Shown in pieces: positions 1 through 7,823 of a DNA stretch of 64,000 nucleotides. How positions within the stretch are numbered: position 1 is the first letter of the stretch; each line of letters starts with the position of its first letter. The translations under genes were made by a program, and so were the position numbers. The notes under the pieces are model-generated. The model saw nothing but the letters and a program-made list of their open reading frames with translations, searched no databases and was not told where the DNA came from. This DNA comes from Holzapfeliella saturejae (GTDB lineage: Bacteria > Bacillota > Bacilli > Lactobacillales > Lactobacillaceae). Location: assembly GCF_037546065.1 (NCBI RefSeq), contig NZ_JAWMWG010000001.1, positions 868,001 through 932,000 on the forward strand. Reading direction: 5' to 3'.

Positions 1-817
1 GAATTAAAGCTGGTGTATATTCTAGTGTTTGTACTAAATTAGGCTTAATTGCATCTTTTAGTAGAACTGTAATAGCCCCTTGAACATTTAAATCTTTAAC
101 ATAAACAGGTTGTTGATCATAAGTATAACCAACAAGTATTTGACTGATTCTGTTCTTTAAATCATCAATCCCTGTTGCTAGACATAAAATAGCCATTAAT
201 TCATTAGCCGCTGTAATTTGGAAGCTTTCTTCACGTGGGACTCCACTTGTTCTGCCACCCATACCAACTAAAACATGGCGCATCACACGGTCATTTACAT
301 CTAAACTGCGTTTAAACATAATTTGTCGAGGGTCCAAGTTCAAATCGTTCCCTTGTTGCATATGATTATCAATTAAAGCGGCTAATGTATTAATTGCACT
401 AGTTAAGGCGTGTAAATCACCTGTAAAATGCAAGTTGATATCTTCCATTGGGACAACTTGACACTGTCCACCACCTGTTGCCCCACCTTTTAGTCCCATA
501 ACTGGTCCAAGTGAAGGCTCTCTTAAAGCTAACATGCTTTTTTGATGGGTTTGTGTTGATAAAGCATCTGCCAATGCAATGGCCATCGTTGACTTACCTT
601 CTCCGGCAGGAGTAGGATTAATCGAGGTTGTCAAAATTAATTTACCAAGTTTTTTGTTTTCGGTATATTTTTTTAATGCGTCATGACTGAGTTTAGCTTT
701 ATAATGACCATAGAGCTCTAAGTCATTTGATTCTAGTCCTAAGGTTTGGGCTACTTCATTAATCGGCTTAGCCTTAGTATTTTGAAAGTTTTGTGCAATC
801 TCGATATCTGTTCTCAC
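1..817 (-). CDS. fhs: Formate--tetrahydrofolate ligase, N-terminal part (cut by window edge)
   Basis: Makes 10-formyl-tetrahydrofolate from formate, ATP and tetrahydrofolate for purine and fMet synthesis in the cytosol. I translated the minus strand: about 272 codons are present and the C-terminal half lies before base 1. The N-terminal half shows the family's ATP-loop region (TPAGEGKST, about residue 70) followed by LREPSLGPVMGLKGGATGGG-type sequence, which is characteristic of this enzyme. The start is GTG at 817, preceded by AGGAGG about 7 bases upstream. The next gene is divergent and only 50 bp away, so the promoters must reach into each other's coding regions. Confidence 0.95.
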   Translation of the reverse strand, partial: MRTDIEIAQNFQNTKAKPINEVAQTLGLESNDLELYGHYKAKLSHDALKKYTENKKLGKLILTTSINPTPAGEGKSTMAIALADALSTQTHQKSMLALREPSLGPVMGLKGGATGGGQCQVVPMEDINLHFTGDLHALTSAINTLAALIDNHMQQGNDLNLDPRQIMFKRSLDVNDRVMRHVLVGMGGRTSGVPREESFQITAANELMAILCLATGIDDLKNRISQILVGYTYDQQPVYVKDLNVQGAITVLLKDAIKPNLVQTLEYTPALI

Positions 818-867
818 CAAAAAATCCTCCTGAAATAATTCATTCAATAGAAAGTGTGACCTCGTTT

Positions 868-1266
868 ATGTTAAAAATTCATACAGATGGTGCCTTTGAT
901 ATCAAAACTAATCAAGCAACCATCGGCTATATCATTGAAACATTCCCAAAGTCCACCTTAGTTAAACAACACGCTGAAAAAATTTTCGCTAAAGATAATC
1001 ATGAAGCAGAGTTCATCGCTTTAAACTATGCGTTAGACTACTTAATTAAAACCCAGCAAACCAACCAAATATTGAGTATTGAAACAGATTCTAAAATTCT
1101 GTGTGACTCAATTGATAAACGGTATGCTAAGAATTATCAAGAATTAACGCAAGATATTTTAAACCAGTTAGACCGGTTCTATGATCATTATATCAAACTT
1201 ATTCCTGATAAACAGAACTTTCGAGCACATAAGTTGGCGAATGATCGGTTATTTGAATTAAAATAA
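868..1266 (+). CDS. RNase HI-like protein (RVT_3 type)
   Basis: A 132-residue protein with an RNase H fold pattern. The acidic residues are at D7 (HTDGA), E48 (HEAEF) and D74 (ETDSK). Near the C-terminus it has AHKLAN, the form seen in the RVT_3 subgroup, where a His replaces the fourth classical Asp. The family hydrolyses RNA in RNA-DNA hybrids, but several short Firmicutes members have weak or unproven activity. I chose the ATG at 868 because the open frame upstream (back to 793) overlaps the start and ribosome site of the divergent fhs gene, and homology-like sequence begins at MLKIHTDG. The ribosome site before 868 is weak. Confidence 0.75.
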   Translation: MLKIHTDGAFDIKTNQATIGYIIETFPKSTLVKQHAEKIFAKDNHEAEFIALNYALDYLIKTQQTNQILSIETDSKILCDSIDKRYAKNYQELTQDILNQLDRFYDHYIKLIPDKQNFRAHKLANDRLFELK

Positions 1267-1340
1267 TTTAAGGGTTAACACGACTCTTAATTAATGATTT
1301 AATTAGAGTGTTGCCGATAACTACAAAAGGAAGTGAGCAT

Positions 1341-2264
1341 GTGATCTCAAAAGAATTAGTCCAAAGCCGAGACTCACGCACCATCTTAATTAACAATATG
1401 TCAAAAGAAGATCAAGAGTACTTGCGAGAAAATTATCAACTGACGACTGAAATGTTAATTTATGCAAAAGACCTTCGAGAAAGAGCTCGTGTGGAATATG
1501 ACCAACCTACTCAATCCTGGATTATGATTTATAATGCAGTAGCTGAAAATTTTTCAAGACCGATTAGTCCGATTGCTATTATTATTCGGGATAAGAATGT
1601 ATTTGTCTTTACACGTACTGAAACACAGTATATTCAGAACTATTTCTCAAAAATAGACAATACAAAATTGCATATCCCCCTAACCCATCAAACAATTTGG
1701 GAAATGGTATTTAATGCTTTATACCGCATTACGACTGATTTTTTTGATCAAATTGAAGCATTGAATGCTCAACGTCAAGAACTTGAAACTGAAATTAGAA
1801 ATAGTCCAAATAATGACCATATTTTTGAACTGGCTGACCTAACTAAGGCAATGGTTTATATGTTGACCAGTGCAAACTCTAATACAATGGCTATTGAAAG
1901 TTTCAAACTTTATAATAGACGTCTTGGTATTTTAGATCTTAGTCAACTAGAATACGAACGTTTAGATGATGTGCTAATCGAAGCACGCCAAGCACAACAA
2001 ATGGCTCAGCTAACTTCTGATATTACGAATAAAGTGGCTGATACCTATAATAATTTAATTGGTAATACAACCAATAATGTGATGCGATTTTTAACTATTT
2101 ATTCCATAGTACTCACAATCCCTACAATTGTGACTGGATTTTATGGAATGAACGTTGATCTTCCATTAGCAGATTCACCCTTTTCATGGGTGTTCGTTGT
2201 TTTAATTATGGTTGGTATTATTAGTTTTATGTGGTGGCAAATGAAAAAACACCACTTCTTTTAA
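1341..2264 (+). CDS. corA: CorA-family divalent cation transporter
   Basis: Likely mediates uptake of Mg2+ or a related divalent ion through the cytoplasmic membrane as a pentamer. The 307-residue protein has a long soluble, partly coiled-coil N-terminal domain, then two C-terminal membrane segments (roughly residues 255-275 and 285-303). The signature GMN follows the first segment (FYGMN). The open frame extends back to 1308, but the GTG at 1341 has AAAGGAAGTGA just upstream and gives a more usual N-terminus (MISKELVQ). It is followed by a strong hairpin terminator, so it ends a short transcript with the RNase H-like gene. Confidence 0.88.
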   Translation: MISKELVQSRDSRTILINNMSKEDQEYLRENYQLTTEMLIYAKDLRERARVEYDQPTQSWIMIYNAVAENFSRPISPIAIIIRDKNVFVFTRTETQYIQNYFSKIDNTKLHIPLTHQTIWEMVFNALYRITTDFFDQIEALNAQRQELETEIRNSPNNDHIFELADLTKAMVYMLTSANSNTMAIESFKLYNRRLGILDLSQLEYERLDDVLIEARQAQQMAQLTSDITNKVADTYNNLIGNTTNNVMRFLTIYSIVLTIPTIVTGFYGMNVDLPLADSPFSWVFVVLIMVGIISFMWWQMKKHHFF

Positions 2265-2265
2265 A

Positions 2266-2302
2266 AAAAGCTTACAAGTCTACGGGGCTTGTAGGCTTTT
2301 TT
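2266..2302 (+). terminator. Rho-independent terminator after corA-like gene
   Basis: GC-containing inverted repeat (arms around AAGCTTACAAG and CTTGTAGGCTT) with a four-base loop region followed by a run of T, directly after the stop codon at 2264. Confidence 0.85.
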
Positions 2303-2352
2303 GTATGGACGTGTTATACTCCCCTCACTAAGAACTTTTTAGGGGGGTAACT

Positions 2353-2505
2353 ATGAAAAAGGAAAAAGAAACGATTAAAGAAAAAGGGATAATTGGTGTA
2401 TTAGTTGACCTTTTTATGGAATGGACACCTATTCAAATCATTACAATGATTTTTTTCCTAATAATTGGTATCAGTGGCAAAAGAAAAAAGCGACAAAAAC
2501 ACTAA
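2353..2505 (+). CDS. Small single-span membrane protein (50 aa)
   Basis: A short gene with a very strong ribosome site (AGGGGGG, about 5 bases before the ATG) and a TATACT box upstream near 2316. The 50-residue product has a lysine/glutamate-rich start (MKKEKETIKEK), one hydrophobic segment (about residues 25-42) and a basic tail ending in KRKKRQKH. I do not recognise the family. The strong ribosome site and clean promoter-like box make it a plausible expressed small protein. It is followed by a 150-residue membrane protein on the same strand. Confidence 0.55.
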   Translation: MKKEKETIKEKGIIGVLVDLFMEWTPIQIITMIFFLIIGISGKRKKRQKH

Positions 2506-2589
2506 CACAAAATTTTGAGGATCTTTCATTTTACGGAGACTAGAATTAGTTGTACTCTGAGATTACTAAATTGAAAGTTCGGTGGTAAG

Positions 2590-3042
2590 ATGTTTGGAAT
2601 TAACGGATCAGAATTAATATCTATAATTTTAATAATAGAATTTTTGCTATTTTTAGCATCAGTTCCCTTAGCTCGTATTAAATTAAAACTAAGAAGATTA
2701 GTTAAATCTCAACTAAACTCAAAAGACAAATTAATTCAAAAAAAATTCCAATCCAAAGTCATTCTTGCTATGATTTTATTTATTATTCCTTTGTTTATGG
2801 TTGATATTTTAATAACATTTGGCGATTCACTATTACCTATTTATAGAATTTTAATTGTGTTATTCTTTATTATATCGTTTATTGTTTATGGCTCCTTTAT
2901 TTACTATCAAAAACCTCGATTTGATGAAAAATATTTAAACATTAGTCAAAAAAAGCAATGGCAAAGGAATCAACGTCTAATATTAATTTTGAGTATACCA
3001 TCATTTATTTTGCTTTTTTTCTTACTATTGTTATTAATTTAA
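2590..3042 (+). CDS. Unknown integral membrane protein (150 aa)
   Basis: Four predicted hydrophobic segments (about residues 7-27, 55-75, 83-105 and 128-149) separated by short lysine- and glutamine-rich loops. The ribosome site is GGTGG, just before the ATG. No family motif is recognised. It sits on the same strand as the 50-residue membrane protein upstream and ends at a bidirectional hairpin shared with the convergent gene. Confidence 0.6.
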   Translation: MFGINGSELISIILIIEFLLFLASVPLARIKLKLRRLVKSQLNSKDKLIQKKFQSKVILAMILFIIPLFMVDILITFGDSLLPIYRILIVLFFIISFIVYGSFIYYQKPRFDEKYLNISQKKQWQRNQRLILILSIPSFILLFFLLLLLI

Positions 3043-3054
3043 GACTTAAAAAAA

Positions 3055-3090
3055 TAAAACCTAATCTCCAATGAGATTAGGTTTTATTTT
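3055..3090. terminator. Bidirectional terminator
   Basis: Inverted repeat AAAACCTAATCT / AGATTAGGTTTT with A-run and T-run flanks, sitting between convergent genes that end at 3042 (plus) and 3084 (minus). The minus-strand gene's stop codon lies at its edge. Confidence 0.85.
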
Positions 3091-3707
3091 TGTGGTTGAT
3101 TTGCAATATATAATTGGACATCTAAATTATTGGCATATTGTAAATATAAATCAGTCCCTTTATCACTTGGAAATGGTAACATACTTGCTAACTGTAAATG
3201 ATTACCTGCAATAATTAAATCGGCACTATTTTGAATATTTCCTAATGCTGGAATCTGACGTAAATGTGTTGATTTTTCTCGAATAAATTGTCTGAATTCA
3301 AGATAATGTTCGTTATTTTTGTTGTCTTTTAATAGTTTACTTAATGCGTTTTTAGTATCAATATAAATAAACTGCTGAGTTGGATATTGTGACTTTGTAA
3401 TTTTTTCAGAACTACCTGTAATGATTGAGACTTCAAAGTCATATCCAGGATATTTTTGATGCATGTCATCTGAAATACTTTGAGCAAGCTCAAAGTATTC
3501 AGGTTTTACCTTGGCTGACGCTTTAATATAGTCATTGTCAGTATTAGCAACTGCTTCTCTAACAGTTATTTCTCCACTTTGATAAACCGCAAAATCGTGA
3601 TTATTTCTACTTGCTTCGGCATTTTTTTGAAAAACATTAATATATACCGTCAGTGCTACCATAAAGGCTGCAAGTCCTATGGCTATTCCAATATACTTTT
3701 TCTTCAT
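3084..3707 (-). CDS. Unknown membrane-anchored extracellular protein
   Basis: About 207 residues: a short basic start (MKKK), one hydrophobic segment (about residues 6-25) that could be a signal anchor, then a soluble region likely outside the cell. No lipobox and no recognised domain. Two consecutive ATG codons (3710 and 3707) follow GGAGG. The second gives the better spacing, and the longer frame back to 3740 contains the ribosome site itself, so it is not used. Confidence 0.6.
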   Translation of the reverse strand: MKKKYIGIAIGLAAFMVALTVYINVFQKNAEASRNNHDFAVYQSGEITVREAVANTDNDYIKASAKVKPEYFELAQSISDDMHQKYPGYDFEVSIITGSSEKITKSQYPTQQFIYIDTKNALSKLLKDNKNNEHYLEFRQFIREKSTHLRQIPALGNIQNSADLIIAGNHLQLASMLPFPSDKGTDLYLQYANNLDVQLYIANQPQK

Positions 3708-3767
3708 CATACTCCTCCATTCTATTACGAATAATAGCATTTAATGAATAGAACTGTAAAACTAATA

Positions 3768-3798
3768 AAAAAGAGTTTAACAATTGTTAAACTCTTCT
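3768..3798 (-). terminator. Terminator of the ABC exporter operon
   Basis: Perfect inverted repeat AAGAGTTTAAC-AATT-GTTAAACTCTT followed on the minus strand by a T-run. It lies after the broken acetyltransferase remnant that is fused to the end of the ABC permease gene. Confidence 0.8.
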
Positions 3799-3923
3799 CT
3801 CAAAATACCGTATTTAACCGAGTCATAGTACTGACCATTTAAATAGCGTACTTTTCAAATAATGGCTTCTTTTGTCATGCCACATTTTTCGCCTAATCGC
3901 TGCATACCTTTATTATCGTTCTG
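3777..3923 (-). pseudogene. C-terminal remnant of a GNAT acetyltransferase
   Basis: Translating the minus strand just after and overlapping the ABC permease stop gives a run of about 48 codons reading GMQRLGEKCGMTKEAII, a stop (TGA at 3857-3855), then KVRYLNGQYYDSVKYGILREE and a final stop at 3777. This resembles the end of a RimJ/GNAT N-acetyltransferase: the EKCGM motif after the acetyl-CoA helix, then a KVRYLNGQYYD...YGILREEW-like tail. No start codon and no N-terminal part are present. It appears to be the leftover of a gene deleted when the ABC genes were joined here. Confidence 0.7.
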
Positions 3924-4704
3924 CTAGTGTTAATTTCATTCGTTTTAAAATAGATTGTGCTAATAAGACCATTGCTAGTGACAATACTACCGAAATCAGT
4001 ATCGTTTTCAAATCAAAGATACCAAAAGCAATACTTCTCAATGCATTTAATTGATACGTCAACGGATTAATAGCTGCAATCAATTTAATTAAAATAGGTG
4101 AATTATCCGACAAAACATATAATGTTGGTGCTGCATAAGAAATGGGTGTGAAAATTAACGTCATTACTAAATCTCTTTTTTGATAATCAGAGATTTTAGT
4201 ACTTAACAAAATCCCGAGGGATGACCAAAATTCTAATAAAATAATCCCAAACAAAACAGCTAATAAGAAATAGACAATCTGATAAATGCCACCCGTTATT
4301 AATCCGAGTACCAATAAAACACTACATTGAAAAATAAAACCTATTGAGGGGAAAAAACTCATTCCTGTTAAATAATGCCAAGGTTGTACCCCGTTCATAA
4401 ACTTAATGGCTAAAAGTCCAAACTGCTTATCGACTGAAGAGCGATACATGGCTTGCGACATTTGTGTTGTCATAAAAAATGAGAAAATCCCAATTAATGC
4501 ATATTGTGCATAAGAAACGACGATACCTTGATAGTTAACCGTTTGAATACTGAGCCCAAGGGCTGACACTAGTAAACCATACAACATCAAGGGTTGCATA
4601 AACATCGATAATAGCAAGCCCTTGTTAGTTCTAAAGGCCTTCCATTCATTACTAGCTACAATTAAAATTGATTTTACACCTAAGGAGTGGTGTCTAAAAT
4701 TCAT
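3913..4704 (-). CDS. ABC-2 type transporter permease
   Basis: A 263-residue membrane protein with six hydrophobic segments and the ABC-2 layout. The N-terminal region (NEWKAFRTNKGLLLSMFMQP) is typical of drug/antibiotic or lipid-linked exporters. It is the membrane partner of the ATP-binding gene 5 bp upstream. The ribosome site (GAAGTG) lies in the end of that gene. Substrate is unknown; candidates are a peptide or a toxic amphiphile. The 3' end overlaps an acetyltransferase remnant in another frame, suggesting a rearrangement boundary. Confidence 0.85.
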   Translation of the reverse strand: MNFRHHSLGVKSILIVASNEWKAFRTNKGLLLSMFMQPLMLYGLLVSALGLSIQTVNYQGIVVSYAQYALIGIFSFFMTTQMSQAMYRSSVDKQFGLLAIKFMNGVQPWHYLTGMSFFPSIGFIFQCSVLLVLGLITGGIYQIVYFLLAVLFGIILLEFWSSLGILLSTKISDYQKRDLVMTLIFTPISYAAPTLYVLSDNSPILIKLIAAINPLTYQLNALRSIAFGIFDLKTILISVVLSLAMVLLAQSILKRMKLTLAER

Positions 4705-4709
4705 TGGAT

Positions 4710-5423
4710 TTATTTCACTTCACGCTCCTTCAAATATTTCTCTCTCAAGTTTAAATTTGAATCGGCGATAAAGTCTGTAATCGTTCCAAAAAACTGTTGC
4801 TTGCCCTCATCAATAAACAAAATTTTGTCACTGTATTTATCCAGTAAAGTTAAATCATGTGAAGATGTTAAGACAATTCGACCTTCTTTTGCTTTTTGAT
4901 TCAAAAATGTGAATAAACTTTCTGCGGTTTCAATGTCTAATCCCGTTGTAGGTTCATCTAGTAGATAAATATCTGGATCACGTGCAATTTCACGAGCAAT
5001 CTGGACTCTTTGTTGCTGTCCGCCAGATAAATGATCAACTGGATTATTTCTTAATTGATAAATGTCAAGTAGCTTAAGTGCCTCCTCTGATTTTTGTTGA
5101 GCTGTTTTTTTAGTAAATCCTGCTAGTAAAGGACCTAACATGACATTGTCATAAACAGTAGTATACCAATCCATTAATTGACTTTGTGGGCTAAAGCCTA
5201 CATAAGTCATAGGATTATGATTGTGATGGGGGTCGAATTCCCAACTAAGTTCTCCTGAAACTGTTGGCAAAATCCCAATCAATGAGTTCAGTAAGGTTGA
5301 CTTTCCTGCACCATTAGCACCTACTAAAGCAATGAAATCCCCTTCAAGTAGCTCAAATTGCAAATTAGTAACCACTTTTGTTTGATCATAGCCGATGGCT
5401 AGCTGATTTGTTGTAATCTTCAA
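4710..5423 (-). CDS. ABC transporter ATP-binding protein
   Basis: A 237-residue ATPase that should power the permease encoded next. Walker A is GANGAGKS (about residues 34-41), the Q-loop region is VGFSPQ, the ABC signature LSGGQQQR and Walker B IYLLDEPTTGLD. The start has AGGAGG five bases upstream. Promoter boxes TTTACT and TAGTAT (17 bp apart, extended TG) lie just upstream. Two-gene operon with the permease. Confidence 0.92.
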   Translation of the reverse strand: MKITTNQLAIGYDQTKVVTNLQFELLEGDFIALVGANGAGKSTLLNSLIGILPTVSGELSWEFDPHHNHNPMTYVGFSPQSQLMDWYTTVYDNVMLGPLLAGFTKKTAQQKSEEALKLLDIYQLRNNPVDHLSGGQQQRVQIAREIARDPDIYLLDEPTTGLDIETAESLFTFLNQKAKEGRIVLTSSHDLTLLDKYSDKILFIDEGKQQFFGTITDFIADSNLNLREKYLKEREVK

Positions 5424-5456
5424 TCAATTCCTCCTTGATAGTAAAAGATAGTTTAG

Positions 5457-5485
5457 ATACTAACATTAAAATATAATTAAGTAAA
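5457..5485 (-). promoter_or_regulatory. Sigma-A promoter of the ABC operon
   Basis: On the minus strand TTTACT at 5485-5480, 17-bp spacer, TAGTAT at 5462-5457 with a TG one base before the -10 box. It lies about 35 bp before the ATPase start codon. Confidence 0.55.
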
Positions 5486-5503
5486 CATTAATTTATTTAA
5501 TAT

Positions 5504-5536
5504 AAAAACCGCTAACAATATTGTTAGCGGTTTTTT
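5504..5536 (-). terminator. Terminator after the NLP-family gene
   Basis: Perfect inverted repeat AAAAACCGCTAACAAT / ATTGTTAGCGGTTTTT with a T-run in the minus direction, just downstream of the stop codon at 5545. Confidence 0.88.
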
Positions 5537-5544
5537 GCAAAAGT

Positions 5545-6300
5545 TTACCAACTGGCAAGTGCTTTTTTAAGATTATTTTGATAATTGGCATCTTTAAATG
5601 GCACATTAGCTTTACCAAAATCTGTATTGTTTAAGGCATTACGTGCAGCTGGTGTTAAATCATCCCAACCAATTAAAGGCTGGCTTCCACCAACTTCGCC
5701 ATTAGATGGTGAAAGTGAGTGATCGACAAACTTAGGAACGGGTTTCATATTGTCATAGCCGACTAGAGGTGTATTTCCTTTGAAAGTCTTGCCACTATAT
5801 CCGTAACTCGTATAGCCACCATGTGCAGAATAAGAGACTTTCAGAACTTTAGGGTTTTTGTTAGCTGGATTATCTAACCAAACGACAATATTTTCCCAAT
5901 CATGACGGTGACCGCCAATACGTGAATCTGGTTCATCTTTTGGGAAGTACCAAGAATACATGATTGCCCATTTACCTTGATACCAACCTGAACGTGCATA
6001 CACTTGTCCAGTACTCTTGCTAGCATTTCCACTAGGTGTTCCTGAAGCTTGTAAGCCCCCACTAGTATTACCTGCAGCATCAACTGCTGGGAATGGTACA
6101 GCTCCACTATAAACCTTTAATACAGGCTTATATTTCTTTTCAATTTGTTCTGTTAAATTTGATGGATTTGTTTCTTTAAATCCTACTACTTTATTATGAT
6201 CAATCACTGCAGCTGAAGCTGGTTGTGAGGATTGATTAATTAGGGATGCACTAAGTCCTAATGCAACCGCTGATAAAATTGTAACAACTTTCTTATTCAT
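5545..6300 (-). CDS. Secreted NPP1/NLP-family protein (necrosis-inducing-like)
   Basis: A 251-residue secreted protein. Signal peptide: MNKK, hydrophobic core, cut near SAAVI (about residue 31). The mature part carries the family hallmark GHRHDWE (about residues 130-136), preceded by YARSGWYQGKWAIMYSWYFPKDEP, which matches the NLP core strand and the acidic metal-binding site. The D, H and E residues that bind the divalent cation in NLPs are present. In plant pathogens NLPs bind sphingolipids and lyse eudicot cells; family members also occur in harmless microbes. No cysteine is present, so it lacks the usual type 1 disulfide. The ribosome site is GGAGGAG. Function in this organism is unknown. 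Confidence 0.85.
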   Translation of the reverse strand: MNKKVVTILSAVALGLSASLINQSSQPASAAVIDHNKVVGFKETNPSNLTEQIEKKYKPVLKVYSGAVPFPAVDAAGNTSGGLQASGTPSGNASKSTGQVYARSGWYQGKWAIMYSWYFPKDEPDSRIGGHRHDWENIVVWLDNPANKNPKVLKVSYSAHGGYTSYGYSGKTFKGNTPLVGYDNMKPVPKFVDHSLSPSNGEVGGSQPLIGWDDLTPAARNALNNTDFGKANVPFKDANYQNNLKKALASW

Positions 6301-6363
6301 AGTATTTCTCCTCCTTATTTCTAGTTAAATAGTTTATCATATTTATTTAATTTTTTTAAGGTA

Positions 6364-6396
6364 AAAAAAGAAGTTACCTAAAAGTAACGTCTTTAC
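6364..6396 (-). terminator. Terminator after the secreted protein at 6405-7064
   Basis: On the minus strand AAAGACGTTAC and GTAACTTCTTT flank a short loop and are followed by a T-run; it sits 9 bases past the stop codon. Confidence 0.8.
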
Positions 6397-6404
6397 ATTA
6401 ATGA

Positions 6405-7064
6405 TTACTTTAATGTCACACTACCCTTTGTTTGACCTGTTCCAATCATATTTTGATAGCTATCTCCTACCGCCATCAATTCATCTGCAGATACATTAAC
6501 TGCCTTTAAAACTGGTGCTAAGTAAGGTGTCAATGATCTCGATGTGAGTGAAAGTGAGCCATAGGATTCTGCCCCAGTAAGATTACCGAAAAAGTGGTTA
6601 TAAGTACCTAAGTCATGAAAAGCGGTTCTTAAAATATTAAGTGTTTCAATATTATGTCCTTGTATCATAATCGTACCGTTAATGACATGAATTGTTATAT
6701 CACTTCTCGTATTACTAAAACCAATACCTGCATTTTCAAGAGTAGTTTGAGGCACATTTAAAGAAATCATAGCACCATTATAATCGGTTAATAACTCCTT
6801 AACTCGCTCTTGATAAATACTATCTGATAATTTTTCTTGATCTAAATGAGTGATTGCTTGAGATAACTGATTAAACTCGTCATTAATTTGTGTAACAATT
6901 AATGGTTTTGTGGCTATGTAGTTTGTATTCCCAATGTTATGTTCAATCAAGTGGTTAGTTTCTGTGGTATCAGCTTGCACAGATGAGTGTTGTATCATCG
7001 ATAGTCCAATCCCACCTAATGCTAAGACACCTGTTGTAAGTACAGCTACTTTTTTAAAATTCAT
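6405..7064 (-). CDS. Unknown secreted protein
   Basis: A 219-residue protein with a clear signal peptide: MNFKKVAVLTTGVLALGG, then a likely cleavage near SVQADT (about residue 30). The remainder is soluble, has no cysteine and no domain I recognise. The ATG at 7064 has AGGGGGAT upstream; the longer frame to 7130 runs through that ribosome site and is not used. It lies next to the NLP-like secreted protein, but each gene has its own terminator, so they are separate transcripts. Confidence 0.65.
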   Translation of the reverse strand: MNFKKVAVLTTGVLALGGIGLSMIQHSSVQADTTETNHLIEHNIGNTNYIATKPLIVTQINDEFNQLSQAITHLDQEKLSDSIYQERVKELLTDYNGAMISLNVPQTTLENAGIGFSNTRSDITIHVINGTIMIQGHNIETLNILRTAFHDLGTYNHFFGNLTGAESYGSLSLTSRSLTPYLAPVLKAVNVSADELMAVGDSYQNMIGTGQTKGSVTLK

Positions 7065-7225
7065 TATTAAAATCCCCCTATATGAATAATCCAACTTTTG
7101 TGTATACCGTAGCACAAACTCTGTCAGCATTCTAGTCTTTGAATTAATTTTACTTAATCATTAATTGGAACCCTGATTATTATTCTTTGGAATTTAACTT
7201 ATCCTTATATTTGAGGTAAAAACAA

Positions 7226-7252
7226 AAAGCAAGCTGAATAAGCTTGCTTTTT
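7226..7252. terminator. Second hairpin downstream of cspA
   Basis: Inverted repeat AAGCAAGCT-GAATA-AGCTTGCTT with A-run and T-run flanks, able to act in either direction. It lies past the first cspA terminator. Confidence 0.65.
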
Positions 7253-7267
7253 TCATAATTTAGATAC

Positions 7268-7295
7268 AAAAAAAGAGCCCCACAGGCTCTTTTTA
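7268..7295 (-). terminator. Terminator of cspA
   Basis: Inverted repeat AAAGAGCC-CCAC-AGGCTCTTT, immediately past the cspA stop codon, with flanking A/T runs. Confidence 0.85.
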
Positions 7296-7297
7296 AC

Positions 7298-7495
7298 TTA
7301 TTTTTGGATGTTAACTGCTTGAGGACCACGGTCACTTTGTTCGATATCGAAAGTAACTTTTTGACCTTCATCTAAAGTTTTGAATCCATCTGATTGAATA
7401 GCTGAGAAGTGAGCAAACACATCTTCACCATTTTCTTGAGTAATAAAACCAAAACCTTTGTCAGCGTTAAACCATTTAACTGTTCCGTTAACCAT
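7298..7495 (-). CDS. cspA: Cold-shock protein (CSD RNA chaperone)
   Basis: A 65-residue single cold-shock domain that binds single-stranded RNA and DNA and melts secondary structure. RNP1 is KGFGFIT (about residues 13-19) and RNP2 is DVFAHF (about residues 25-30). The length is normal for CspA/CspB. The ATG has AGGAGG upstream. A leader of about 120 bases separates a TG-TATACT promoter near 7622-7630 from the start, as is common for cold-induced csp genes. Confidence 0.96.
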   Translation of the reverse strand: MVNGTVKWFNADKGFGFITQENGEDVFAHFSAIQSDGFKTLDEGQKVTFDIEQSDRGPQAVNIQK

Positions 7496-7650
7496 ATATA
7501 ATTTCCTCCTGTTGCATATTTAAATATGCGATTTGTTGCAATGAATATTTGATAAGTAAAAGTAAAAATTATATATAATGTATAACATCACAGTTCACGT
7601 TTCAAAATCAATTACATACGTAGTATAACATGTATAAAAAAATAATACTA
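7496..7650 (-). promoter_or_regulatory. cspA promoter and long 5' leader
   Basis: On the minus strand an extended -10 box (TG-T-TATACT) lies at 7630-7622, with only a weak -35 (TAGTAT at 7650-7645). Transcription from there would leave an A/T-rich leader of about 120 bases ahead of the cspA start. A second TATA-like box lies near 7573. The remainder up to 7740 shows no gene. Confidence 0.45.
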
Positions 7651-7741
7651 CTTATTTTTTGAAAAATAGTTAAAAATGTTTGATTTTGTTAAGTTCTAAA
7701 AACCTAAAACTGATATAAGATAATTAACACGATTTAACCCT

Positions 7742-7812
7742 GCAGCAATTCCAGCAAATTGACCAACTGCTCCTCATGAGAGATATCCTTCGCTTCTTCT
7801 TTTATTTAAATA
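7742..7812 (-). pseudogene. Short orphan C-terminal coding remnant
   Basis: Minus-strand translation gives KEEAKDISHEEQLVNLLELLQG followed by a stop, with base composition more balanced than the A/T-rich surroundings. There is no start codon: a stop precedes it within two codons. It looks like the tail of a lost gene, but it is very short and could be chance. Confidence 0.25.
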
Positions 7813-7823
7813 ATGACTTTTTA

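Noticed and set aside
5874..6107. A 77-residue frame inside the NLP-like gene
   Set aside because: Same strand, different frame, no ribosome site and low-complexity content; a shadow of the real gene.
7180..7371. A 63-residue minus-strand frame overlapping the end of cspA
   Set aside because: It runs through both cspA terminators and through cspA in another frame; no ribosome site.
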